Source of the DNA: Eubacteriales bacterium
GTDB lineage: Bacteria > Bacillota > Clostridia > Christensenellales > UMGS416
Assembly (NCBI GenBank): GCA_028693155.1
Contig: JAQUVY010000006.1
Location: forward strand, 1 to 48,872
Direction of reading: 5' to 3'
DNA: 48,872 nucleotides
Shown here: positions 41,582 through 48,872 of the stretch, piece by piece
Layout of the letters: each line of letters opens with the position of its first letter
Position numbering within the stretch: the first letter of the stretch is position 1
Translations under genes and position numbers: made by a program
The notes under the pieces: generated by a model
The model's input: the letters and a program-made list of their open reading frames with translations, nothing else
Database searches by the model: none
Told to the model about the DNA's origin: nothing

Positions 41582-42637
41582 ATGAAAAGGCAAGCACTTG
41601 GCCTGCTGTGTGCCGTCGTGCTGATGAGTGGGTGTTCGGCGCGCGTCCCCGCGCTGCCGACCACCCCTACACCCGAGCAAACCCCGACGGTCACATCAGC
41701 CGCCGCAACGCCCTCACCCGCCGCACCGACACCCACAGCCACAGCCTACGCGTATACCTTCACGCCCTACACCATTTCATCCTTTTATAACGACGCGGTG
41801 GGAACCGAAGCGGTGCAGCTTGCCCAGCGCATTCTGGACGCTTATTTGGCCTACGAAACCAGCGTCCCGTGCACCGACAGCGCCCTGGCGCAGAACGCTC
41901 TTTTGACCGCGGCGCAATGCTGCCCGCCCTTTGCGGCCTTTGCCCGCTACAACGAGCTGCACCCCTGCAAAAACGGGACCCTGTCCTGGAAAATGAAGCA
42001 GACCCGCGCCGAGCACGAAGCCATGCTTCAGGCCTTTCAGGCCAGGGTGAACGAATATTTCTCGGTTTTGCGGCAAAACGACACGGAAGCCGCCCGGGCT
42101 ATGGCGCTTTACCGCGCGCTTGTGGCCGGGAGCCGCTACGATGACTCTTATGACGGCAAAACCTACGATGAAGTGCCCGAAGCGCTGAGCTGCTACCATT
42201 TTTTGATGGATCAATCCGGGGTATGCACGGGGTATGCCGACGCGTATCAATATCTGCTGGGGCAGGCGGGCATTGACGCCGCGTGGATCACGGGGCAGAA
42301 CAGCCCGGGCGCGCTGCACATGTGGGTTTTGATGAAGCTGGACGGCAAGCTTTACTTCTCCGACCCCACCTGGGAAGCCTCGCCCACGCAGCTCACCTAT
42401 TTTGCCTTTTCGCAGGCCTGGCGCTGCGGAAACGGCGGGGGCTTTTCCCCGGATGACATGCGTTTGTGCAACAAGAAGGCCTTGCAGGACTACTCCATTG
42501 CAGACACCCGTTTTGAGGCGCTGCACACCGAATTCGGTGCCGCGTTGGTCGCGGACTGGCGCTTTAACGAAGCCCGCACGGGCATCCTTTACACCAACCC
42601 CGACGGGGAAGAAAAAAGCTTTCCCCTGCTGCCCTAG
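41582..42637 (+). CDS. Lipoprotein with transglutaminase-like (cysteine-protease fold) domain
   Basis: A 351-residue exported lipoprotein with lipobox MSGC near residue 18 and a Pro-Thr-Ala-rich linker (about 22-55). The C-terminal part has the transglutaminase-like triad: Cys in DQSGVCTGYADAYQYLL near 215, His in GALHMWVLM near 243, and Asp in LYFSDPTWE near 257. These proteins are proteases or peptidoglycan-linked enzymes; the reaction here is unknown. The ATG at 41582 has AAAGGA at 8 bases, better than the ATG three codons earlier. It converges with the HD gene 13 bases downstream with no terminator between. Confidence 0.88.
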   Translation: MKRQALGLLCAVVLMSGCSARVPALPTTPTPEQTPTVTSAAATPSPAAPTPTATAYAYTFTPYTISSFYNDAVGTEAVQLAQRILDAYLAYETSVPCTDSALAQNALLTAAQCCPPFAAFARYNELHPCKNGTLSWKMKQTRAEHEAMLQAFQARVNEYFSVLRQNDTEAARAMALYRALVAGSRYDDSYDGKTYDEVPEALSCYHFLMDQSGVCTGYADAYQYLLGQAGIDAAWITGQNSPGALHMWVLMKLDGKLYFSDPTWEASPTQLTYFAFSQAWRCGNGGGFSPDDMRLCNKKALQDYSIADTRFEALHTEFGAALVADWRFNEARTGILYTNPDGEEKSFPLLP

Positions 42638-42650
42638 CGCCGCGTTCCGC

Positions 42651-43145
42651 TTAAGCCAAGGCGAACATTTCCCGGCACAGCTGACGCCCGCCGCGGGTGC
42701 AAAACACCTTTTCATAGGCTGTCTGTATGGCTGCGGGCGTTTCGTTCCCCTCATGCAGGTTTACCAAAAAGTCAGCTTCCAGCAAGATGCGGTGATCCAT
42801 CCCATCCACCGGCGCATAGGTGTGGTGGTGCTCCACCAGATAGACGACGCGGTTCGTCACATTCTCCGGAAAATTCAGCTCCTCCAGCATTGCCCGGGCG
42901 GGCGCTCCGCCTTCGGCCTCCTGCACCGCGCCGGCGCAGTGCCCGTACTTTTTCAGCGCCGGGCGGATGCCGATGTCGTGAACCAGCGCCGCGGCCTCCA
43001 GCACGAACCGGGTTTCCGAGGGCAGTTCCTCCATGCTCGCGATGAGCGCGGCGAAGGCGTGCACCTTGAGCAGATGCTGCACGCGTTGGGGGCATCCGCT
43101 CTCATAGCGTATCATGGACAAAGTCAACTCATCCAGTTTTGTCAT
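42651..43145 (-). CDS. HD-domain protein
   Basis: A 164-residue HD phosphohydrolase-type protein. The metal residues are His in VHAFAAL near residue 28, the HD pair in ALVHDIGI near 55, HH in VEHHHTY near 106 and Asp in LEADFLVNL near 124. All are in the right order, so it should bind metal and act on a phosphoester, but the substrate is not evident. GAGGGGG lies before ATG 43145. It lies 11 bases after the VOC gene, and is co-transcribed. Confidence 0.88.
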   Translation of the reverse strand: MTKLDELTLSMIRYESGCPQRVQHLLKVHAFAALIASMEELPSETRFVLEAAALVHDIGIRPALKKYGHCAGAVQEAEGGAPARAMLEELNFPENVTNRVVYLVEHHHTYAPVDGMDHRILLEADFLVNLHEGNETPAAIQTAYEKVFCTRGGRQLCREMFALA

Positions 43146-43156
43146 GCTTCGCCCCC

Positions 43157-43609
43157 TCAGTCGTTTTCCAGAAACTCAAGGATCATCCCGCTTCCCGCGC
43201 GGTCATCCACATAGGCATAGCGCCCGCCGGGGTATTCCCCGCGCTGCAGCAGCGGCATCCCCTTCGCCTGGCAATCCGCCAGCACTTCCGCCATGCCCTT
43301 TACCTGAAAGGCAAGGTGATGCAGCCCGTTGCCCGCCTCATCCAGACACTCCCGCCAAACGCTGGGCATTTCATCCATAGGCTGAATCAGCTCCAGCTGA
43401 ATATTGGGCAGGTCAAAAAAAGACTGATAGATGCGCCCATAGCACGGCGCGCCGCGATACTCGGCCTGCGTTTGTTCATATCCCGCAGTTGTTACGATGG
43501 GCGGAACGGGTTTCCCAAAAAAGGCAGCGGCCTTTTGGGTGGCCTCTTCCATGTTTTCCACCAGCACGCCCAGCTGGCAGGGATGCTCCCGGTCGATGAA
43601 AAAGCTCAT
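43157..43609 (-). CDS. VOC-family metalloprotein (glyoxalase-like)
   Basis: A 150-residue vicinal-oxygen-chelate protein with two beta-alpha-beta halves. It opens PCQLGVLVENMEEATQKAAAFFG, with IQLELIQPM near residue 78, GLHHLAFQVKGMAEVL near 103, and GGRYAYVDD...GMILEFLE at the end. The His and Glu positions of VOC metal sites are present (GLHH, EFLE). This pattern is near methylmalonyl-CoA epimerases and glyoxalases, but the role cannot be fixed. The ATG at 43609 has AGGAGG at 8 bases. It is first in a two-gene operon with the HD protein. Confidence 0.88.
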   Translation of the reverse strand: MSFFIDREHPCQLGVLVENMEEATQKAAAFFGKPVPPIVTTAGYEQTQAEYRGAPCYGRIYQSFFDLPNIQLELIQPMDEMPSVWRECLDEAGNGLHHLAFQVKGMAEVLADCQAKGMPLLQRGEYPGGRYAYVDDRAGSGMILEFLEND

Positions 43610-43636
43610 GGGGTCTTCCTCCTGCTTTTTCTTTTC

Positions 43637-43664
43637 AGTATATCTGCTTTGCGGCAAATGACAA
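43637..43664 (-). promoter_or_regulatory. Promoter of the VOC-HD operon
   Basis: Minus strand: TTGTCA (43664-43659), a 16-base spacer and TATACT (43642-43637). A small hairpin GCAGGCG / CGCCTGC lies at 43674-43690, in the short region shared with the divergent AKR gene. Confidence 0.65.
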
Positions 43665-43726
43665 GTCTCTTGCGCAGGCGAAACGCCTGCATGACACCAA
43701 TCCTAACCGAAAAAGGAGGCCAAACT

Positions 43727-44533
43727 ATGCCAGGAAAAACCTACACGCTCAACAACGGAATCTCCGTGCCCGCCATGGCGCTGGGCACCTACAAATCCCG
43801 CGGAGAAGAGGTCGTCTCAGCCGTGCGCGCCGCGCTGCAATGCGGCTATGTGGCCATCGACACGGCATTTTTTTACGGAAACGAAGCGGAAGTGCGCCGC
43901 GGCATTGAAGAATCCGGCGTGGACAGAAAAAATGTTTTTGTGACCAGCAAGCTGTGGAACGACGATCACGGTTATGACGAAGCGCTGCGTGCCTTTGACC
44001 GCAGCGAACGCGCGCTGGGCGGCATCGACCTGTACCTCATCCATTGGCCGGGCAAGGATCGCTATGTGCAGACCTGGAAGGCGTTGGAGCGCCTTTACGA
44101 CGAAGGTCGGGTGAAGGCCATCGGCGTTTCCAACTTTTTGCCGCATCACCTGGAAACTCTGCTGGCGCAATGCCGCGTTGTGCCGGCGGTAAACCAGGTG
44201 GAGGCGCACCCGTCGTTTCTGGATGATGCGCTGCAGGAATACTGCACGGCGCACGGCATTTTAATGGAAGCCTGGCGCTCCATGTCCTATGATCTGGAAA
44301 CGCCCGCCGTTTTGGCCTGCGCCCAAAAGCATGGCTGCACGCCTGCGCAGGTCATTCTGGCCTATATGCTTGCACGGGGATACCGCGTGCTGCCCAAGTC
44401 CGTAACGCCCGCGCGCATTTGCAGCAATCTGGCAGCGCAGGATCTGCCCCTGGATGAGCCGGATATGACCGCCCTGCGCGCCATGAACACGGGAAAACGG
44501 CGCGGAAACGACCCGGACGTTTTTATCTTTTAG
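43727..44533 (+). CDS. Aldo/keto reductase
   Basis: A 268-residue NADPH-dependent reductase of the AKR5-type barrel. The active tetrad is present: Asp in AIDTA near 46, Tyr in FFYGNE near 51, Lys in TSKLWN near 73 and His in YLIHWPG near 105. The usual EAWSPL string near residue 185 reads EAWRSMSYD, an unusual variant close to the cofactor site. PKSVTPARICSN near 230 binds the NADPH phosphate. The ATG at 43727 has AAAGGAGG at 7 bases; the longer open frame upstream has no coding signs. It is a single gene, divergent from the VOC-HD pair. Confidence 0.93.
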   Translation: MPGKTYTLNNGISVPAMALGTYKSRGEEVVSAVRAALQCGYVAIDTAFFYGNEAEVRRGIEESGVDRKNVFVTSKLWNDDHGYDEALRAFDRSERALGGIDLYLIHWPGKDRYVQTWKALERLYDEGRVKAIGVSNFLPHHLETLLAQCRVVPAVNQVEAHPSFLDDALQEYCTAHGILMEAWRSMSYDLETPAVLACAQKHGCTPAQVILAYMLARGYRVLPKSVTPARICSNLAAQDLPLDEPDMTALRAMNTGKRRGNDPDVFIF

Positions 44534-44552
44534 CGTTTGCGCCTTATCGCTT

Positions 44553-44597
44553 CTATAAAAAAGCAAGCACCCGCCAATTATTTGGCGGGTGCTTGCT
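44553..44597 (-). terminator. Terminator between the AKR and GNAT genes
   Basis: GCAAGCACCCGCCAA / TTGGCGGGTGCTTGC; the minus-strand side has TTTTTTATA, so it best ends the GNAT transcript. It may also stop the convergent AKR gene. Confidence 0.85.
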
Positions 44598-44727
44598 ATA
44601 TTCATAATTTCATCGGGCATACCACGCTGCCCTGCGGGCGTCCTGCTTTTTCTGGCCGACTGCAAAACCGAGGGCGTTTTGCGCTTTTCTTGAGCGCCCG
44701 GCCGCAGCCGCCAAGACAAGCAGGTCT

Positions 44728-45627
44728 TTACTGGTGATTTTTCTTTGCGCGCCAAAGGGAGCGCGTGGCAAAGGGGCGGAAGCCCAGGCTGTAATAAAAC
44801 TGCTGATCCGAGCCCACCAGCACCGCCTTGGCACCCAGCGCCGCGCAGCGGCTGATCCCTTCCAGCACGGCTGCTTTTCCCAGCCCCATCCTGCGATATT
44901 GCGGGGCGGTTGCAACAGGCTCCACCGCGGCATAGGGAGCTGTGCCGTCATACCACATGCCGCAATAGGCCGCAAAGTCGCCGTTGGGCGCGACCACAGC
45001 GATCTTCAAGGACAGATCCACATGCGCGCGCAGCATCCCGCGCTCCCCCGCCTCCTTTTCCTCAGGCGCAGGAGAATAGGGGCCCTCGTCCGCTTCATGG
45101 TCAAAGCCCTGCCACAGAACCTTTCCGTAATGATAAAGATCCAGCTCGTCGGCCAGCGTTTGAATGCGGTAGCCCTCGGGCAGGCTGTACGCCATGGAGC
45201 TCTGCGCGGGATAAAACATGGCATCGCGCTCTTGCTCGGGCGTGGCCACATATCCCTGCGCTGCCGCAATGCGCTGGAACGCGTCGTCGCGGTCGTCTAT
45301 CATGACCCCGAACGCGCCGTCGTCAGCGGCCAGATTTTCCCGGGCGTACGCGAGCATCTGCTCCTTTATTCCGGCATAGGCGGCTTGGGCGCACAAAAAC
45401 GCCGTTCCGGGTTGGCAGTCCACCACCGCAATACCAACGATCCGGCCGTCCTCCTCCCAGATTCCCAGCTTATCCATGACGCCGGGCGTCAAGCTCGGAT
45501 GGGTCACCATCCAATCCCAGCGAGAGAAAGTAAAGCCTGCTTCGCTGTGGCTCAGCAAAAATGTCCGCACCTTTTCATAATCGGTGCCCAGCGTATTTCC
45601 GTCGGCATATTGACGCATCGTTATCAT
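44728..45627 (-). CDS. GNAT N-acetyltransferase (tandem domains)
   Basis: A 299-residue protein with two GNAT-like halves. The C-terminal one is better conserved: AVEPVATAPQYRRMGLGKAAVLEGI near residue 240 contains the Q/R-x-x-G-x-G/A acetyl-CoA loop, and FYYSLGFRPF is the usual closing strand. The first half (about 15-150) has weaker similarity and may only bind substrate. The target is not known. The ATG at 45627 has AAAGGAAG before it. It is a single gene that ends about 130 bases before the terminator at 44553-44597; I see no further coding signs in that gap. Confidence 0.88.
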   Translation of the reverse strand: MITMRQYADGNTLGTDYEKVRTFLLSHSEAGFTFSRWDWMVTHPSLTPGVMDKLGIWEEDGRIVGIAVVDCQPGTAFLCAQAAYAGIKEQMLAYARENLAADDGAFGVMIDDRDDAFQRIAAAQGYVATPEQERDAMFYPAQSSMAYSLPEGYRIQTLADELDLYHYGKVLWQGFDHEADEGPYSPAPEEKEAGERGMLRAHVDLSLKIAVVAPNGDFAAYCGMWYDGTAPYAAVEPVATAPQYRRMGLGKAAVLEGISRCAALGAKAVLVGSDQQFYYSLGFRPFATRSLWRAKKNHQ

Positions 45628-45716
45628 GTCAATCTTCCTTTCTGTTGTGACACATTCCCCAATACAAGTGCCATTTTACTCCATCGCATCCACCGAAGCA
45701 ACCTTCCCCGGGGACG

Positions 45717-45750
45717 AAAAGAGGTGCCGCGCCAACCGGAGCGGCACCTC
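45717..45750 (-). terminator. Terminator of the repeat adhesin gene
   Basis: Minus strand: GAGGTGCCGC / GCGGCACCTC (45721-45750) with TTTTCGTC after. It lies 22 bases past the stop codon. Confidence 0.88.
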
Positions 45751-45772
45751 ATCCTTGCTTTGAACCGCGCGC

Positions 45773-48745
45773 TCAGCGTTTCTTGCCGCTGGCGATGCGC
45801 ATGGTCAGGAACACACCCGCCGCCGCGCTGGCGGCCAGCACGATGAGCCACAGCGCCAGATTGCTGCGATCTCCGGTCTTAACGCGATCAGCCTTGAGAA
45901 TGCCGCCATTTTCCGGGGTGTCATCCTCATGCGCATAGATCCGCTGCGTGCTGAGCTGCAAGTCCTTATCCTGAGGCGTTTTGCCGTCCACGGTTGCGAT
46001 GTTGCCCACATCGATCTCAACCCCCAGCGCGCTGCTGGTCACGAGCGCTTCGAAGGTCAGGGTATATTCCTTGACGCCTTCAACATCGCCTAAGGACACG
46101 GTAACGGTGCGGGTCAAGGGGTTGTAGCAGCTGCTGTCCAGAATCTGCTCGGTTCCGTCGGGCGCAGTCAGCTTTAACGTATCCAGCTTCACCGCAATGC
46201 CCCAAGGCATCGCATCGCGAATGGTCACATTCTTCCACAAAGAGTCGCTCTGCCGGTTGCTCACCCGGATGGTATAGCCCAGAATGTCTCCCACCTGAGT
46301 AGGCATGTCGGGATCGGTAATGTTGACCGCAGTCTTAAGGATCTGGGGATCGGGATCGTCAAACAGCACCTTTCCCCCGGCAAGCTCATCCTTCTCATGG
46401 GCATATATGGCTTGGGTCTGCACCCGAACCTGCTCTTCGCTGGCGCCGGTGCCCTCGGCGGCGGCCATATTGCCGATGTCCTGTTCCATTGCCAGCGGCG
46501 TCACCAACACCTCAAAGGACATCTTGAATCGGCTTACATCCGCCATGTCTGCCACGTTCACCGTGATCGTATTGGTCGCTTCGTCATAGACCGTAGCCGC
46601 CAGAGGGATCTGTGTGCCATCCACCAGAATTTGAACCAGCGTCGTGGGATCCAGCTTCAAGCCCTTGGGCAGCACATCCGTCAGCACCACATCGTGCCAG
46701 ATGGAGTGCAGCTGGCGGTTGTTCACCTCGATGGTGTACTTGAGGACATCGTTTGCCTGAGTGGGCTGGCCGGGATCGGTCAGGTTTTCGGCGGTCTTGG
46801 TAATGGTCGGGTCGGGATCGTCATACAGCTCGCCGCCGTTGGCCGGGGTATCCTCTTCATTGGCGTAGACTATTTCTGTCTCTGCCATGACCTCCTCGCC
46901 CTTGGCACCCGTGCCTGCTGCGCGGGCTATGTTGCCGATGTCCACCGGGCCGTCTATCGCAAGGATTGCCGCGATGTCCACCGTTGCCTCAAAGGTCAGC
47001 GTATACTCCTGCACGCCCAGCTGATCACCCAGAGGCACCGTGATGGTGCGAGTGGCGTCGCTGTAAACGCTTGCGTCCAGCGTCTGCTCCGGGCTGCCCG
47101 TATGGGTCAGCTTCATGCTGGCAGTATCCAGCGTCAAGCCGGCAGGGATCACATCGGTTAAGTTCACATCGCTCCACTTGGAACCGGCCTGCCGGTTGTT
47201 CAGCACGATGGTGTATTTCAGAACATCGTTCACCTGAGAGGGCTGGCCGGGATCGGTCAGGTTTTCCGCGCTCTTGGTGATCGCCGGGTCGGGATCGTCA
47301 TACAGCACGCCGTCGTTGGCCGGGGTATCCGCCGTGTTGGGATAGATAGCCTGCGACTGCACCGCGACTGCCTCGCCCTTTTCACCGGTTCCGGCCGCGC
47401 GAGCGACATTGCCGATGTCGGCATTCGCCTCCATGGCGTCCAGGTTTACCTTAGCTTCAAAGGTCAGCGTGTACTCCTGCACGCCGAACTGATCGCCCAG
47501 GGGCACTGTGATGGAGCGAGTAGCATCGCTGTAAGCGCTTGCGTCCAGCGTCTGCTCCGGGCTGCCCGTATGGGTCAGCTTCATGCTGGCGGTATCCAGC
47601 GTCAGGCCGACAGGAATCACATCGGTTAAGTTCACACTGCTCCACTTGGAGCCGTCCTGACGGTTGTTCAGCACGATGGTGTATTTGAGGACGTCGTTCA
47701 CCTGAGAGGGCTGGCCGGGATCGGTCAGGTTTTCCGCGCTCTTGGCAATCGCCGGGTCGGGATCGTCATACAGCACGCCGCCGTTGGCCGGGGTGTCCGC
47801 CGTGTTGGCGTAGGTCGCCTGCGTCTGCACGGCAATTGCCTCACCCTTTTCACCGGTTCCGGCCGCGCGGGCAATGTTACCGATGTCGGCATTCGCCTCC
47901 ATGGCGTCCAGGTTCACCTTGGCTTCAAAGGTCAGCGTGTACTGCTGCACGCCCAGCTGATCACCCAGAGGCACCGTGACGGTGCGGGTGGCGGCGCTGT
48001 AAGCGCTTGCGTCCAGCGTTTGCTCCGGGCTGCCCGCATGGGTCAGCTTTATGCTGGCGGTATCCAGCGTCAAACCGGCCGGCAAAACATCGGTGATGCT
48101 CACGCTGCTCCACTTGGAACCAGCCTGCCGGTTGTTCACCACAATGGTGTATTTCAACACGTCGTTCACCTGAGAGGGCTGGCCGGGATCGGTCAGGTTC
48201 TCCGCGCTCTTGGTGATCGCCGGGTCGGGATCGTCATACAGCACGCCGCCGTTGGCCGGGGTGTCCGCCGCGTTGGCATAAGTAGCCAGGCTTTGAACCG
48301 CGGCCTGGGTGCCACTGGGGTTGTTGCCCGCCGCGCGAGCCACATTGCCGATGTCGGCGTCTGCCTCCATGGCGTCCAGGTTTACCTTAGCTTCAAAGGT
48401 CAGGGTATACTCCTGCGCGCCCAGCTGATCACCCAGAGGCGCCGTGATGGTGCGGGTGGCGCTGTTATACGCACTTGCGTCCAGCGTCTGCTCCGGGCTG
48501 CCCGTATGGGTCAGCTTCATGCTGGCGGTATCCAGCGTCAAGCCGGCAGGGATCACATCGGTTAAGTTCACACTGCTCCACTTGGAACCGGCCTGCCGGT
48601 TGTTCAGCACGATGGTGTATTTTAACACGTCGTTCACCTGAGAGGGCTGGCCGGGATCGGTCAGGTTCTCCGCGCTCTTGGTGATCGCCGGGTCGGGATC
48701 GTCATACAGCACGCCGTCGTTGGCCGGGGTATCCGCCGTGTTGGC
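45773..48745 (-). CDS. Wall-anchored repeat protein (DUF11-like adhesin), 5' end missing
   Basis: An open frame of about 990 codons, entering at 48,745 with no start codon or signal peptide of its own. It is made of six DUF11-like (isopeptide/fimbrial-type) units of about 154-159 residues. Each unit runs from DDPDPAITKSAENLTDPGQP through D-VLKYTI-NNRQ and L-LT-D-IP-GL to EYTLTFEA and DIGN-ARAAG. The last unit is followed by RVKTGD, a hydrophobic span and KKR, which looks like a class of sortase signal (usually LP-x-TG; here VKTGD). So it should be linked to the wall and project outward. An in-frame ATG at 48712 lies within a repeat, so is not a real start. The real 5' end is lost at the junction near 48,746. 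Confidence 0.85.
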   Translation of the reverse strand, partial: ANTADTPANDGVLYDDPDPAITKSAENLTDPGQPSQVNDVLKYTIVLNNRQAGSKWSSVNLTDVIPAGLTLDTASMKLTHTGSPEQTLDASAYNSATRTITAPLGDQLGAQEYTLTFEAKVNLDAMEADADIGNVARAAGNNPSGTQAAVQSLATYANAADTPANGGVLYDDPDPAITKSAENLTDPGQPSQVNDVLKYTIVVNNRQAGSKWSSVSITDVLPAGLTLDTASIKLTHAGSPEQTLDASAYSAATRTVTVPLGDQLGVQQYTLTFEAKVNLDAMEANADIGNIARAAGTGEKGEAIAVQTQATYANTADTPANGGVLYDDPDPAIAKSAENLTDPGQPSQVNDVLKYTIVLNNRQDGSKWSSVNLTDVIPVGLTLDTASMKLTHTGSPEQTLDASAYSDATRSITVPLGDQFGVQEYTLTFEAKVNLDAMEANADIGNVARAAGTGEKGEAVAVQSQAIYPNTADTPANDGVLYDDPDPAITKSAENLTDPGQPSQVNDVLKYTIVLNNRQAGSKWSDVNLTDVIPAGLTLDTASMKLTHTGSPEQTLDASVYSDATRTITVPLGDQLGVQEYTLTFEATVDIAAILAIDGPVDIGNIARAAGTGAKGEEVMAETEIVYANEEDTPANGGELYDDPDPTITKTAENLTDPGQPTQANDVLKYTIEVNNRQLHSIWHDVVLTDVLPKGLKLDPTTLVQILVDGTQIPLAATVYDEATNTITVNVADMADVSRFKMSFEVLVTPLAMEQDIGNMAAAEGTGASEEQVRVQTQAIYAHEKDELAGGKVLFDDPDPQILKTAVNITDPDMPTQVGDILGYTIRVSNRQSDSLWKNVTIRDAMPWGIAVKLDTLKLTAPDGTEQILDSSCYNPLTRTVTVSLGDVEGVKEYTLTFEALVTSSALGVEIDVGNIATVDGKTPQDKDLQLSTQRIYAHEDDTPENGGILKADRVKTGDRSNLALWLIVLAASAAAGVFLTMRIASGKKR
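45890..48745. repeat. Tandem coding repeats of about 468 bp
   Basis: The unit mark (the DPDP codons) recurs with its same base near 48698, 48230, 47762, 47294, 46817 and 46355, giving steps of 468, 468, 468, 477 and 462. The first four units are nearly identical in DNA and protein; the last two have diverged. Recent copy spread or gene conversion in the first four is likely. Copy number in the assembly may be wrong. Confidence 0.9.
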
Positions 48746-48872
48746 CCTAGATTCTACGTCAGTACTTCAAAAAGCATAATCAAAGCCTTGATAAATATGC
48801 GTTCCTTCGAAATTCAGCTTTCACCCATTGGGTGAAAGAAAAGTGCTCAAAAATATGTTAAATTATCAGCTT
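48746..48872. other. AT-rich foreign segment at the right edge
   Basis: At about 48,746 the sequence leaves the repeat pattern abruptly, where the units would continue GTTGGCGTAGG or a similar string. The 126 bases from 48747 have 43 G or C, 34 percent, against the repeat's roughly 57-60. The perfect dyad CTTTCACCC-ATT-GGGTGAAAG lies at 48818-48838. On the minus strand, a TGA lies 7 codons upstream of the junction in the adhesin frame. It may be the end of a mobile element or an assembly chimera. I did not recognise a terminal repeat. Confidence 0.7.

Noticed and set aside
43139-43726. Long N-terminal extension of the aldo-keto reductase frame
   Set aside because: It is antisense to the VOC gene and has no family similarity. 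The ATG at 43727 has a strong ribosome site and begins the AKR fold.
44600-44727. Possible small gene between the GNAT gene and its terminator
   Set aside because: The frames there lack a ribosome site, a start at sensible distance and any recognisable motif.
45890-48745. CRISPR array or satellite for the ~468-base repeats
   Set aside because: The repeats are in-frame protein units without spacers, and the units differ by whole codons.
48751-48858. 36-codon plus-strand open frame in the AT-rich tail
   Set aside because: It has no start codon or ribosome site and I see no similarity to a transposase; it is noted only as open sequence.

Overview
The window reads as a chromosomal contig from a Gram-positive, low-redundancy Clostridia-type genome (phylum Bacillota). 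I infer this from AGGAGG-type ribosome sites almost everywhere, sigma-A promoters with TTGACA/TATAAT-like boxes, a T-box leader before thrS, a nadK-argR-recN block, Bacillus-type nucleoside ABC transporter genes beside xpt, a sortase-type surface protein, and several lipoproteins. Coding DNA is GC-rich, roughly 55-60 percent. The genus cannot be named from sequence alone. No tRNA, rRNA or CRISPR array was seen. Intergenic gaps are short, none over about 300 bases.

Layout, left to right. Positions 1-126 are the right end of an IS3-family insertion sequence (C-terminus of its transposase plus the terminal repeat). It cuts into a minus-strand gene of which only the start remains. Then come a sodium:solute symporter, a small DUF4190 membrane-protein gene broken by an amber codon, and thrS with its T-box. 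Next are the nucleoside uptake genes (ATPase and two permeases as one unit; xpt plus the BMP-type lipoprotein as another, with a PurR-box-like site). A PH-like/decarboxylase/HAD/tmk operon follows. At 13.4-18.2 kb is a CotH - VTC - DUF4956 - DUF6440 operon. At 18.3-26.9 kb two oppositely directed operons share one control region: a four-gene redox operon (flavodoxin-fold reductase, duplicated ferredoxin-fold protein, SDR, RibD-like reductase) and a TetR - DUF308 - MMPL - heptad-repeat protein export module.

From 26.9 to 31.8 kb lie a type B carboxylesterase divergent from a MarR regulator and a split-barrel flavoprotein, a HIT-family pseudogene, and a Gfo/Idh/MocA oxidoreductase attached to the recN operon. 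From 31.8 to 37.1 kb are recN, argR, nadK (with an ARG-box-like dyad at the promoter) and a divergent ABC-2 exporter pair. From 37.1 to 45.6 kb are mostly single metabolic or surface genes: two lipoproteins, asnA, an Ldh2-type dehydrogenase, a UroD-family protein, HD and VOC proteins, an aldo-keto reductase and a tandem GNAT protein. The window ends in a large wall-anchored repeat protein of six ~156-residue DUF11-like units. Its 5' part is lost at a sharp junction at about 48,746, beyond which lies 34 percent GC DNA of another origin.

The least explained units are the CotH/VTC/DUF4956 operon, the TetR-flanked pair of operons, the interleaved inverted repeats over the start site at 150-193, and the repeat adhesin with its broken end. 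Two genes (DUF4190 and HIT) carry in-frame TAG codons. At least eight intact genes here use TAG as their normal stop, so decay or base-call error is likelier than recoding.
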